DNA from: Devosia sp. YR412 | GTDB lineage: Bacteria; Pseudomonadota; Alphaproteobacteria; Rhizobiales; Devosiaceae | DNA length: 64,000 nt | Direction of reading: 5' to 3' | NCBI RefSeq assembly: GCF_900110945.1 | Contig: NZ_FOFL01000001.1 | Span: 744,001-808,000 of the forward strand | Shown: positions 25,324 through 33,976 of the stretch, piece by piece | Position numbering within the stretch: position 1 is the stretch's first letter | How the letters are laid out: every line of letters starts with the position of its first letter | Program-made: the position numbers and the translations under genes | Notes under the pieces: generated by a model | What the model was told of the DNA's origin: nothing | What the model saw: only the letters and a program-made list of their open reading frames with translations | Databases searched by the model: none

Positions 25324-25872
25324 ATGAACGTCAGAACGCTTTGTTTATCGATCCTTTTTGAGGGCGAAGCCACTGGATATGATATCCGGCAGGCCTGCGT
25401 TGAAGGCGATTGCGCGTATTTCATCGAGGCGAGCTTCGGCTCGATCTACCCTGCGCTCGCCAAGCTCGAGACCGAAAAGCTGGTCACCAGCCGCACCGAG
25501 CAGCAGACCGGCAAGCCGGCCAAGAAAGTCTATACCATTACCGAACTTGGCCGTTCCGCTTTTGCTGAAGAACTGGCAGAGCCGCTGGGCGAGGATGTGT
25601 TCCGCAGCCCGTTCCTGTTGTTTGCGCGTTTCGCGCATATCCTGCCGCGCGACCTGGTCGAGACGCGGTCGAACGAATTTCTGCAAAGGCTCGTGGATGG
25701 CCGCAACAAGCTGCAAGATGTCGCTTCAGAGCACGGCAGCAGTGCGGGTGACACATGGGTTATCAATTACGGTCGTGTTATCATGGAGCTTGCCGAACGG
25801 CATATGCGCTCCCATATGCACGAACTGATCACATTGGCGCGAGCCGAGCCGAGCAAAGACGCGGCTGAGTAA
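25324..25872 (+). CDS. PadR-family regulator of the RND pump
   Basis: A 182-residue regulator. The N-terminal winged helix of the PadR type spans residues about 5-80: LCLSILFEGEATGYDI, SFGSIYPALAKLE and KKVYTITELGRSAFAEEL. The C-terminal part (residues about 85-175) is a helical dimerisation arm as in PadR-s2 proteins (FRSPFLLFARFAHILP). PadR proteins usually repress efflux or detoxification genes and are released by small molecules. The gene ends 15 bases before the RND adaptor, so it is likely the first gene of the operon and regulates it. The inducer is not known. Confidence 0.85.
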   Translation: MNVRTLCLSILFEGEATGYDIRQACVEGDCAYFIEASFGSIYPALAKLETEKLVTSRTEQQTGKPAKKVYTITELGRSAFAEELAEPLGEDVFRSPFLLFARFAHILPRDLVETRSNEFLQRLVDGRNKLQDVASEHGSSAGDTWVINYGRVIMELAERHMRSHMHELITLARAEPSKDAAE

Positions 25873-25887
25873 AGGGGCGAATACTTC

Positions 25888-27159
25888 ATGCGTGCACTGT
25901 TTTCTTATGGCGTGGCCTTGCTGATCCTGATCGGGATCGGCGGCTGGCTGGCAACCGGAACTCTCGTCGTCGGCGGCAATGGCCCCGGCGAAGGCGAAAA
26001 GCCGATCGTTTCTGTTATCGAAGGGCAAGAGCATGGCCCGCTGCATACGACGCTGGCCAGCGCCGGCGTATTGGCCGAGCATCCGCATCCCGAAACCGAT
26101 CCGGCCCTGACCATTGCCCAGCGCAATGAAGCAGAAGGTGGCGAAAATGCCGCCCTGCCGAGCGTGCGCACGGTGGTGTTTGATGCACAGCCGATGCAGA
26201 TCGACGTGCCGCTGCGCGGCCGCACCCAGGCCAAGGCCTCGGTGACGTCGATGGCTGAAACGGGCGGCATCGTCGATGCGGTGCATGTGACCAAGGGCCA
26301 GCAGGTTGCTGTGGGCGATGCGCTCTGCACGCTGGACCAGGGCACGCGCGTCGCCGCGGTGTCGCAGGGCCAGGCAGCCCTAGAGCAGGCCAATGCAGGT
26401 CTGGTTCAGGCACAGCTGGATTTCGATACCAATGCCGAGCTGCGGGCCAAGGGCCTGGCCGCTCCCAATACCGGCCGTGCCGTGGAAGTCGCGCTGAGCG
26501 GCGCCAAGGCTGCAGTGTCCTCGGCTCAGGCCGGCCTCGACAATGCGCAAGCAGAACTCGACCGCACCGAAATCAAGGCCAAGGTAGCCGGTGTCGTGCA
26601 GGACCCCGTCGCTGTGGCTGGCTCGATGCTGGCTCAGGGTGCGCCCTGCGCGACCATCGTGCAGCTCAACCCGATGGTGTTTGTCGGCCAAGTGCCGGAA
26701 TCGCGCATCGGGCTGGCCCATACCGGTCTCGAAGCCCAGATCACCACGGTGACGGGCGCCGAAGTGGCGGGCAAGGTGACGTTCATCTCGGCGACCGCCG
26801 ACAATGCGACCCGTTCCTTCCCGGTGGAAATCGAATTCGCCAATGACGACCTGTCGATCCGCGATGGCGTGACCGCCCAGGCAACGGTGACGCTGGGCTC
26901 GACGCTCGGTCACCTGCTGCCGCAGTCAGTGCTGACACTGGATGACCAGGGCGTGCTTGGCGTGCGCACCGTGGAAGACGGCAAGGTGGCCTTCCACGAA
27001 ATCACGATCGTCAGCGATACGCGCGATGGCGTCTGGGTGAGTGGCCTACCTGCCCGCGCCGAGGTGATCACCATCGGCCAGGAAAATGTGAGCGCCGGAC
27101 AGGCTGTGAAGGCTTCGCCCGACGAGACGACCCCCGACGTTAGCGCAGAAAGCGTCTGA
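25888..27159 (+). CDS. RND efflux periplasmic adaptor protein
   Basis: Membrane fusion protein, 423 residues, linking the inner-membrane RND pump to the outer membrane. It has an N-terminal membrane anchor (residues about 5-25, YGVALLILIGIGGWLA) and a long, mostly polar stretch to about residue 95, unusual for the family. Then come the lipoyl half (SMAETGGIVDAVHVTKGQQVAVGDALC), a helical hairpin of about 60 residues (QGQAALEQANAGLVQAQ), the second lipoyl half (GVVQDPVAVAGSMLAQGA) and barrel domains. The stop is followed two bases later by the pump gene, so the two are co-translated. No outer-membrane channel gene is in this operon. Confidence 0.9.
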   Translation: MRALFSYGVALLILIGIGGWLATGTLVVGGNGPGEGEKPIVSVIEGQEHGPLHTTLASAGVLAEHPHPETDPALTIAQRNEAEGGENAALPSVRTVVFDAQPMQIDVPLRGRTQAKASVTSMAETGGIVDAVHVTKGQQVAVGDALCTLDQGTRVAAVSQGQAALEQANAGLVQAQLDFDTNAELRAKGLAAPNTGRAVEVALSGAKAAVSSAQAGLDNAQAELDRTEIKAKVAGVVQDPVAVAGSMLAQGAPCATIVQLNPMVFVGQVPESRIGLAHTGLEAQITTVTGAEVAGKVTFISATADNATRSFPVEIEFANDDLSIRDGVTAQATVTLGSTLGHLLPQSVLTLDDQGVLGVRTVEDGKVAFHEITIVSDTRDGVWVSGLPARAEVITIGQENVSAGQAVKASPDETTPDVSAESV

Positions 27160-27161
27160 TC

Positions 27162-30100
27162 ATGCTCGACTTTATCGTCAAGATTCTCAGGATGCCCCGC
27201 GTCGTCCTGACGGTCATGGTTATCATGCTCGCGGCAGGCATCTCGGCTTATGTCTCTCTCCCCAAGGAGAGCTTCCCGGCCATCGACGTGCCCTATCTCT
27301 ACGTCTCGATCAGCCAGACCGGTGTCGCCCCGCGCGACGCCGAAAACCTGTTGGCCAAGCCGACCGAAGAAGAACTGGCGACGCTGCCGGGGCTGGAGAA
27401 TATCAGTTCCACCTCGACCACCGGCCATGCCTCGATCTTCCTCGAGTTCGACATCAATACCGACAAGGACCAGGCGCTGGCCGACACCCGCGCCCGCATG
27501 GATGCGGTCAAGTCGAAGCTCCCCGCCGATGCGGATGATCCGATCGTGGCGGAAATCGATCTGGTCGGCACGCCGATCATTTCGGTCGCCGTCTATGGCA
27601 GCGCGCCCGAAAAGGAACTGGTGCGCCGCGCCGAAGACCTGCAGGACGCGCTGGAAGCCATTCCGGACGTTCGCGAGGCAGAACTCTCGGGCGCCCGTGA
27701 CGAAATCCTCGAAGTGCGCATCGACCTGCTGCGGCTCGAAGCCTATGGGCTGACGGCGAGCCAGCTGTTCGACGCGCTGAGCCGCAATAATATGGTGGTG
27801 CCCGGTGGTACGCTCAACTCCGGCCAGGGCTCGTTCAATATCGAAGTGCCCGGCCTGATCAACACGCCGGAAGACGTCTACAGTCTGCCGCTCAAGACCG
27901 ATGGCAATACCGTCGTGACCTTTGGCGACGTGGCGACGATTACCCGCACGCTGGCCGACGCCACCGACTACACCACGGTCAACGGCTCCCCTGCCCTGAT
28001 CATGGGCGTGTCCAAAAAGCTCGGCACCAATATCATCGACGTCTCCGACCAGGTGCGGAAGACGACGGCCGAACTGGCCAAGGACTGGCCGGAAGGCGTG
28101 CATTACAGCTTCTTTCTCGACCAGGCCGAAACTACCACTTCAATGTTCCGCTCGCTGGAAGCAGCGGTGCTGACGGCCGTGGCGCTGGTGTTGATCACCT
28201 GCGTGGCGACGCTTGGCGTGCGTCCCGCAATCATGATCGGCATGTCGATCCCGCTGTCGTTCATGATGGCCTTCCTTGTGGCACAGACCCTGGGCATGAC
28301 CATCAACATGATGGTGATGTTCGGCCTTGTCATCGCAGTGGGCGTGCTGGTCGACGACCCCGTGGTGGTGGTCGAATATGCCGAGCGAAAGCTGCAGGAA
28401 GGCGTCTCGAAGAAAGAGGCGTTCATCCTCGCCGTCCGCAAGATGTTCGTGCCCGTGCTGGGCGCGACCTTTACGACGCTAGGTGCCTTCATCCCCCTGC
28501 TGTTCTGGCCGGGCATTATCGGCAAGTTTATGGCCTATCTGCCGATGATCGTGATCATCGTCATGGTGGCCTCGCTGATTTCGGCGCTGATCTTCATGCC
28601 GGTGATCGGCTCGATCATTGCCTCGTCCCATATCGATCCGAAGGCCAAGGAAGCGGCCGATACGGTGATGTATGCCGACAAGTTCGACCCCAAGAAGGTC
28701 AAGGGCCTGACCGGCATCTATGTGCGGACCATGGAGCATCTGCTGCATTGGCCGATCCCGACGCTGGCGGTGGGCTTTGCCATCATCATCGGCGTGTTCG
28801 CGACCTATATCGCCAATCCGACCGGCACCGAGGCCTTCCCGGCGTCGGAACCGGAATTCGCCACCGTGGCCGTCGTCGGTCGTGGCAATTACTCGCCTGA
28901 AGAAATTCGCGACATGATGAGCGATATCGGCAGCGAGATCATGCAGGTCCAGGGCATCCAGGACGTTATCATGCAGTTCGGCAACACGGGTGCTTTCGGC
29001 ACCACGCCACCGGACACGATCGGTAACTTCCAGCTGCAGCTGGTCAACTACAACAATCGCGTCAGGGCCGAAGAGATCTTCACCAACATCCGCGCGCGGA
29101 TGGGGCAGTTCTCCGGTCTCGATATCCAGGTTCTGGCAGCCGAGAATGGTCCGCCCGCCGGCAAGGATATCAACATGCGGGTCGAGAGCACCAATTACGA
29201 GGATCTGGTCCCCGTGGTCAGTGCGATCCGGACCAAGCTCGAATCCATGGAAAATACCGTGGATATCGAAGACGGTCGCCCCTCCCCCGGCATCGACTGG
29301 CAGATCACCATCGACCGCAACGAGGCCGGCAAGTATGGCATCGGCGTGCGTGAGCTGGCGCCCTATGTCCAGCTGGTGACCTCGGGCGTCAAGCTCGGGA
29401 CCTATCGCGATGCGGATAGCGGCAAGGAACTCGACATCAAGGTGCGCCTGCCGGAAAACGAGCGGACCTTCGATGCGCTGGACTCGATGCGGATTGCCAC
29501 CACGGGCGGCATGATCCCGGTGAGCAATTTCATCACCCGGACCGCCGTGCCCAAGGTTGCCAATATCCAGCGCCGCAATCAGGTCTACCAGATGCCGGTG
29601 GCCGCCGGTCTCGCCAACCTTCCGGAAGGCGTCTATGCCGCCGACAAGGTTGCCGAGCTGCAGACCTGGATTGCCGAACAGTCGTTTCCCGAAACGGTGA
29701 ATGTGGTGTTCGGTGGTGCCGAAGAGCAGGCTGGCGAAGCCAATGCCTTTATCGTCCAGGCCCTTGGCATGGCGATGTTCCTGATCTTCTTCATCCTGCT
29801 GCTGGAGTACAACAGCTTCTACCAGGTGATGGTGACGCTCTCGACCGTGGTGATGTCGGTGGCCGGCGTGCTGCTCGGCATGCTGGCTACGGGCATGAGC
29901 TTCTCGGCCATCATGACGGGCCTCGGCATCGTGGCTTTGGCGGGTATCGTGGTGAAGAACGGCATCGTGCTGATCGACACCTACAATGACTACAACCGTC
30001 ACCAGGGCGTCGAGCCGGTCAAGGCCATGCTGCTCACCACCGCACAGCGCGTGCGGCCGGTGCTGCTGACGGCGTTCCTGACGGCCCTTGGCGTGATCCC

Positions 30101-30503
30101 GATGTGGGCGAATGTCGAGTTCGACTTCATCCGCCGCGAGATCGTCATCGGCGGTCTGGCCGGTTCGTGGTTCATCCACCTGTCGGCCGCGCTGGTTTCG
30201 GGCCTGTTCTTCTCGACGCTGCTGACGCTGATCATGGTGCCGGTGATGATCACCGCCCCAAGCGTCATCTGGGTCCAGATGAAGGGCACCGGTCACAATC
30301 TCGGCCGCTTCCGCAATTGGGTCTCCGGTCGTCGTCGCCAGCCGGCAATGGCCACGCCCGCGGGTTTTGACGGCATGGCCGTGGAAATCCCGGCCGATGC
30401 CGATGGCAGCAAGCGCTACATCGTCAGCCCCGATGCCGGGCTGGACAAGAAGGACAGCGCCAATCCGGCCAACAAGCCGGATCGGCCGGAAGCAGCCGAA
30501 TAG
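27162..30503 (+). CDS. RND efflux pump inner-membrane transporter
   Basis: A 1113-residue proton-driven exporter of the HAE1 family (AcrB-like). Membrane segment 1 is at residues about 10-32 and is followed by a large periplasmic domain. The central helices around residues 340-460 include VLVDDPVVVVEYAERK with the paired aspartates (about 398-399) of the proton path; a second periplasmic domain follows and the last helices include GLGIVALAGIVVKNGIVLID. The end, after about residue 1055, is a charged tail (AAE at the end). Efflux substrates could be drugs, solvents or natural products. A strong terminator follows at 30517-30546. Confidence 0.94.
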   Translation: MLDFIVKILRMPRVVLTVMVIMLAAGISAYVSLPKESFPAIDVPYLYVSISQTGVAPRDAENLLAKPTEEELATLPGLENISSTSTTGHASIFLEFDINTDKDQALADTRARMDAVKSKLPADADDPIVAEIDLVGTPIISVAVYGSAPEKELVRRAEDLQDALEAIPDVREAELSGARDEILEVRIDLLRLEAYGLTASQLFDALSRNNMVVPGGTLNSGQGSFNIEVPGLINTPEDVYSLPLKTDGNTVVTFGDVATITRTLADATDYTTVNGSPALIMGVSKKLGTNIIDVSDQVRKTTAELAKDWPEGVHYSFFLDQAETTTSMFRSLEAAVLTAVALVLITCVATLGVRPAIMIGMSIPLSFMMAFLVAQTLGMTINMMVMFGLVIAVGVLVDDPVVVVEYAERKLQEGVSKKEAFILAVRKMFVPVLGATFTTLGAFIPLLFWPGIIGKFMAYLPMIVIIVMVASLISALIFMPVIGSIIASSHIDPKAKEAADTVMYADKFDPKKVKGLTGIYVRTMEHLLHWPIPTLAVGFAIIIGVFATYIANPTGTEAFPASEPEFATVAVVGRGNYSPEEIRDMMSDIGSEIMQVQGIQDVIMQFGNTGAFGTTPPDTIGNFQLQLVNYNNRVRAEEIFTNIRARMGQFSGLDIQVLAAENGPPAGKDINMRVESTNYEDLVPVVSAIRTKLESMENTVDIEDGRPSPGIDWQITIDRNEAGKYGIGVRELAPYVQLVTSGVKLGTYRDADSGKELDIKVRLPENERTFDALDSMRIATTGGMIPVSNFITRTAVPKVANIQRRNQVYQMPVAAGLANLPEGVYAADKVAELQTWIAEQSFPETVNVVFGGAEEQAGEANAFIVQALGMAMFLIFFILLLEYNSFYQVMVTLSTVVMSVAGVLLGMLATGMSFSAIMTGLGIVALAGIVVKNGIVLIDTYNDYNRHQGVEPVKAMLLTTAQRVRPVLLTAFLTALGVIPMWANVEFDFIRREIVIGGLAGSWFIHLSAALVSGLFFSTLLTLIMVPVMITAPSVIWVQMKGTGHNLGRFRNWVSGRRRQPAMATPAGFDGMAVEIPADADGSKRYIVSPDAGLDKKDSANPANKPDRPEAAE

Positions 30504-30516
30504 GCTGGATGGAATG

Positions 30517-30546
30517 AAAAAGGCCCGCAGCGATGCGGGCCTTTTT
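30517..30546. terminator. Bidirectional terminator after the RND operon
   Basis: AAAAAGGCCCGC pairs with GCGGGCCTTTTT across a 6-base loop. It lies between the convergent RND pump gene and the DUF899 gene and has T-runs in both directions. Confidence 0.9.
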
Positions 30547-30549
30547 GTT

Positions 30550-31257
30550 TCAGTCATAACTGAGCTTCGGATACCAATCCGTCCCCCTGCCCTCGGGCGT
30601 GTAATCGAGGATGGTCCAGAGTGGGGCGATGTCGGGGGCGTCGCGCGGGTCTTGGCCGGGGTCGGCCATGTCGCCGGTCATTTCGCTGGCCCAGAACAGG
30701 CGGACTTGGTCGCCGTCGCGCTTGAAGACGATGAAGGCGGGGATTTCTCCGCCGTCTGCGGTGATCAGGTGCAGGTCATTGGCATAGTCGTCGCCGAGAG
30801 TCTGGACGAAATCGAGGTGTTTCCAGCCGCGTTCCTCGGCAAACTCGCGCTGGCGCTTGACCGGGCTGCGGCCGATGATCTTGAAGGCGACGCGCTGCTT
30901 GATATCGGCGGCATTCCCTTCGACGCCACCAAGCCAGTTGGTGCACATCGGGCATGGACGCTGGCGCTGCGGTCCGTACATCCAGAAATAGGTGACCAGC
31001 GTGTCGTGGCTACCGAACAGGTCGAGCAGGCTGAGGTCGCTGCCATCGGCATCGAGGAAGCGGTAGTCCTTGGTGATCACCGGGCCGAGTGGCAGAGCCT
31101 GGCGCTGTTCGGCGAGGCGCGTCATGTGGCGGCGGAATTCAATTTCCTCGGCGAGGAGGGCTTCACGGGCGGCGCGGTAGGCGTCGGACTCGCCGGGGAA
31201 TGGCGTGTGGGCGCCTTTGGCGAGATCGTGGGCAGGTGTGAGGGCATGGGCGTCCAT
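30550..31257 (-). CDS. DUF899 family thioredoxin-like protein
   Basis: A 235-residue cytoplasmic protein of the DUF899 family, with a thioredoxin-like fold and no proven function. The segment LLDLFGSHDTLVTYFWMYGP, then RPCPMCTNWLGG holds the paired Cys (CPMC) as in the redox motif of the fold; further on, VKRQREFAEERGW and LWTILDYTPEGRG. The ATG at 31257 has a strong GGAGG site seven bases upstream; the frame continues upstream but in a non-coding style. Stands apart: 74 bp from the small membrane protein upstream. Confidence 0.85.
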   Translation of the reverse strand: MDAHALTPAHDLAKGAHTPFPGESDAYRAAREALLAEEIEFRRHMTRLAEQRQALPLGPVITKDYRFLDADGSDLSLLDLFGSHDTLVTYFWMYGPQRQRPCPMCTNWLGGVEGNAADIKQRVAFKIIGRSPVKRQREFAEERGWKHLDFVQTLGDDYANDLHLITADGGEIPAFIVFKRDGDQVRLFWASEMTGDMADPGQDPRDAPDIAPLWTILDYTPEGRGTDWYPKLSYD

Positions 31258-31331
31258 GGGATTTCCTCCGCGGTTTGGACAGTCACCGGGAGAAACAGCT
31301 GGAACGCAAGGCCGGTTCCGAAACGTGAGCC

Positions 31332-31637
31332 TTAGCGCGGCAAGCCAGAGAAGGTGCGGGCGAGGAAGAAGGCGAAGGCCCAACCCAGCGCGATCAGTTC
31401 GGCAACAATGATGGGTTCACCCAGGCTGTCGCGCAGCAGCCAGAGCAGCATGCCGCCGACCAACCAGTTGAGGCCGCCCCAGAGCACATTGCGCTGGGGC
31501 GTATCAAGATTGGGCGGGCCGCCAACGAAGGGTGTCGGGAACGTGCGGCCCATGGTGCCCGAAACGAAATGCGGGATGCCGTTGACCAGAAACAGTGGCG
31601 CAAAAACCGCCACGAGATAGTGCCACCACTCGGTCAT
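31332..31637 (-). CDS. Small membrane protein with three predicted helices
   Basis: A 101-residue protein with helices at residues about 5-25 (HYLVAVFAPLFLVNGI), 48-70 (NVLWGGLNWLVGGMLLWLL) and 76-97. The polar loop GTMGRTFPTPFVGGPPNLD between helices 1 and 2 looks conserved in character. I do not recognise a named family. It begins 11 bases after the stop of the Atm1-like exporter, on the same strand, so it is likely the third gene of arsR-atm1-this operon. It might assist the exporter; this is only inference. Confidence 0.65.
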   Translation of the reverse strand: MTEWWHYLVAVFAPLFLVNGIPHFVSGTMGRTFPTPFVGGPPNLDTPQRNVLWGGLNWLVGGMLLWLLRDSLGEPIIVAELIALGWAFAFFLARTFSGLPR

Positions 31638-31648
31638 GAGCCTTATCC

Positions 31649-33544
31649 TTATTCCGCCGCGGGGGCGCCGCGCTTGACGAAGCCGTCTGGGTCGTTGGCG
31701 GTTTGGAGCAGTTTCTCTTCGGCCTCGGTGGCTTCGCGCTGACGGCTCCACATCTGGGCGTAGAGGCCATCCTGAGCCAAGAGGTCGGTGTGGTGGCCGC
31801 GTTCGGCAACGACGCCTTCGCGCAGCACCAGGATTTCGTCGGCATTGACGACCGTCGAAAGCCGGTGGGCGATGACGACCGTGGTGCGGTTTTTCGACAC
31901 CACGTCCAAGGCCGACTGGATGTCGCGTTCGGTCTTGGTGTCGAGAGCCGAGGTCGCCTCGTCGAGGATGAGGATGGACGGGGCCTTGAGGATGGTACGG
32001 GCGATGGCGACGCGCTGCTTTTCACCACCGGAAAGCTTGAGGCCACGCTCGCCGACCGGGGTGTCGTAGCCGTGCGGCAGCGACTCGATGAAAGGGCCGA
32101 CCTGCGCCATGGCGGCGGCAGCGCGGACCTCTTCGGTGCCGGCACCGGGACGGCCATATTCGATATTGTAGCCGATGGTATCGTTGAACAGCACGGTATC
32201 CTGCGGAACCATGCCGATGGCCGAGCGTAGGCTTTCCTGCGTCACGTCGCGCAGGTCCTGCCCGTCGATGGTGATCGAACCGCCCGTGACGTCATAGAAG
32301 CGATAGAGCAGCCGCGAAATGGTAGACTTGCCGGCGCCGGTGGGACCTACGATGGCGACGGTCTTGCCGGCCGGCACTTCGAAGCTGACGCCCTTGAGGA
32401 TCGGGCGATTGGAATCATAGTGGAAGGTGACATTGTCGAAGCGGATCACCGGGCCGGTGACGGCCAGCGGCTTGGCGTCGGCGCGGTCTTCCACTTCGGC
32501 CTTTTGGTCGAGCAGCTTGAACATTTCCTCGATATCGGTGAGGCCCTGGCGCAGCTCGCGATAGACGAAGCCGATGAAGTTTAGCGGCCGGTAGATTTGC
32601 ATCAGGAAGGTGTTGAGCAGGACGAAATCGCCCAGCGTCAGCGTCTGGTTCATAACGCCCATCACGGCCATGATCGAGATGATCAGGAAGCCGGCATAGA
32701 AAATGATGGCCTGGCCGAAGTTGAGGAAGCCCAGCGAGGTCCAGATGCGGATGGCGGACTTTTCATAGCCGGCCATGGAGAGGTCGTAGCGCTCGGCCTC
32801 CATCTTCTCATTGGCGAAGTATTTGACCGTCTCATAGTTAAGCAGGCTGTCGATCGCCTTGCCATTGGCATCGGTGTCGGAATTGTTCATGTCGCGGCGG
32901 ATGGCGATACGCCAGTTCGACGCCTTAATGGTAAAATAGAGATAGCCCCAGATCATCACCACCAGCACGCCGAGATAGCTGAAACCGAACATCCAGACGA
33001 AGATGACGGCGGTGATGATGAATTCGACGATGGTGGGAGCGATGTTGAGCATGGCAAAACGGACGACCGTTTCGATGCCCTTGGTGCCGCGCTCGATAAC
33101 ACGGCTCAACCCGCCGGTGCGGCGGGCGAGATGGAAGCGCAGCGACAGGCGATGCATATGGTGGAAAGTCTGCAGTGCCAACGTGCGCACGGCATGCTGG
33201 CCAACGCTGGCAAACCAGACGTCGCGCAATTGCTGGAAGGCGGCGTCGATGACATTGCCCAGCGCGTAGGCGACCACCAGGGCGATCGGCACGGCAAGGC
33301 CGAGGATCAGCGCGCCATTGGGGGCGGAGCCGTCAAGGCTGTCGATAATGCCCTTATAGGCAAAGGGGATCAGCGTGGTTGCTACCTTGCTGAGCAGCAG
33401 GGCGCCGATGGCGAGCACCACGCGCAGGCGAAGGTCGGCGCGATCAGTTGGCCACATATAAGGCCAGAGATTGCGGACGGTAGAGAATAGGGAACCCTCG
33501 TCCGCGCTAACGGACGGTTTCGGCGCAGCATTGTCAGTCGACAT
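31649..33544 (-). CDS. Atm1/ABCB7-like ABC exporter
   Basis: A 631-residue half-transporter with fused membrane and ATPase domains. The membrane domain covers about residues 40-330 with six helices. The segment SLLNYETVKYFANEKMEAERY is the hallmark of the Atm1/HMT1 family. The ATPase domain starts near residue 370: Walker A GPTGAGKST near 400, signature LSGGEKQR, Walker B ILILDEATSALD, and AHRLSTV with the switch His. Known Atm1 proteins of bacteria export glutathione conjugates, including metal complexes. The start overlaps the arsR stop (TGATG). With a metal-type regulator in front, metal-thiol export is likely; the actual substrate is not shown. Confidence 0.92.
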   Translation of the reverse strand: MSTDNAAPKPSVSADEGSLFSTVRNLWPYMWPTDRADLRLRVVLAIGALLLSKVATTLIPFAYKGIIDSLDGSAPNGALILGLAVPIALVVAYALGNVIDAAFQQLRDVWFASVGQHAVRTLALQTFHHMHRLSLRFHLARRTGGLSRVIERGTKGIETVVRFAMLNIAPTIVEFIITAVIFVWMFGFSYLGVLVVMIWGYLYFTIKASNWRIAIRRDMNNSDTDANGKAIDSLLNYETVKYFANEKMEAERYDLSMAGYEKSAIRIWTSLGFLNFGQAIIFYAGFLIISIMAVMGVMNQTLTLGDFVLLNTFLMQIYRPLNFIGFVYRELRQGLTDIEEMFKLLDQKAEVEDRADAKPLAVTGPVIRFDNVTFHYDSNRPILKGVSFEVPAGKTVAIVGPTGAGKSTISRLLYRFYDVTGGSITIDGQDLRDVTQESLRSAIGMVPQDTVLFNDTIGYNIEYGRPGAGTEEVRAAAAMAQVGPFIESLPHGYDTPVGERGLKLSGGEKQRVAIARTILKAPSILILDEATSALDTKTERDIQSALDVVSKNRTTVVIAHRLSTVVNADEILVLREGVVAERGHHTDLLAQDGLYAQMWSRQREATEAEEKLLQTANDPDGFVKRGAPAAE

Positions 33545-33888
33545 CAGGCGAGTTCCGCTTCCAGTCTGGATGGTGCCGGCGAAAAGCCGGCGATCATGCC
33601 GGAATAGGCGCTGCCGAGGGCGGCGAGCCGGTCATGCTGGACGATATAGCAATTGCGCGTGCCGCGCGGCTTGCGTTCGATGAGGCCGGCGTCGAGCAGA
33701 ACCTTGATATGCTGGCTGACGGTGGACTGGGCCAGCGTCAACTCGTCGGTCACGTCGGCGCAGCAGCATTCGCCGCGCTCCTGCTTGGCCAGGATGCGCA
33801 GGATGTTGAGCCGCACCGGGTGGCCCATCGCTCGCATGATATTGGCAATGTCGTCGTCTTGCATGGCTTCGCCGGGTTTGATCGTCAT
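33544..33888 (-). CDS. ArsR-family regulator with a triple-cysteine motif
   Basis: A 114-residue winged-helix repressor from ATG 33888 (an ATG at 33864 is also in frame). HTH residues about 30-85: MGHPVRLNILRILAKQERGECCCADVTDELTLAQSTVSQHIKVL is cut here as HPVRLNILRILAK and STVSQHIKVLLDAG. The CCC in GECCCADV lies at the place where metal-sensing ArsR/SmtB proteins hold metal-binding Cys, and another Cys is in RNCYIV. It likely represses the Atm1-like exporter in the absence of metal or metalloid. The stop and exporter start share TGATG, so it is the first gene of the operon. Confidence 0.88.
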   Translation of the reverse strand: MTIKPGEAMQDDDIANIMRAMGHPVRLNILRILAKQERGECCCADVTDELTLAQSTVSQHIKVLLDAGLIERKPRGTRNCYIVQHDRLAALGSAYSGMIAGFSPAPSRLEAELA

Positions 33889-33922
33889 TTGCCGATAAAA
33901 TGGGGGTAGCCCGCTAAAATTA

Positions 33923-33951
33923 CAATGGCCCTCCCGAGGGAGGGCCATTTT
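33923..33951. terminator. Terminator between the LysM gene and arsR
   Basis: ATGGCCCTCCC and GGGAGGGCCAT form a perfect 11-bp stem with a 2-base loop. The LysM gene (minus) ends at 33977, so it would terminate here, before the arsR promoter; the plus side has TTTT as well. Confidence 0.8.
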
Positions 33952-33976
33952 CTGCGCAGTTATTTGCGGAAAGCGC

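Noticed and set aside
28479-30557. 692-codon open frame antisense to the RND pump
   Set aside because: His/Asp-rich shadow of the pump gene; no domain, and the pump is clearly real.
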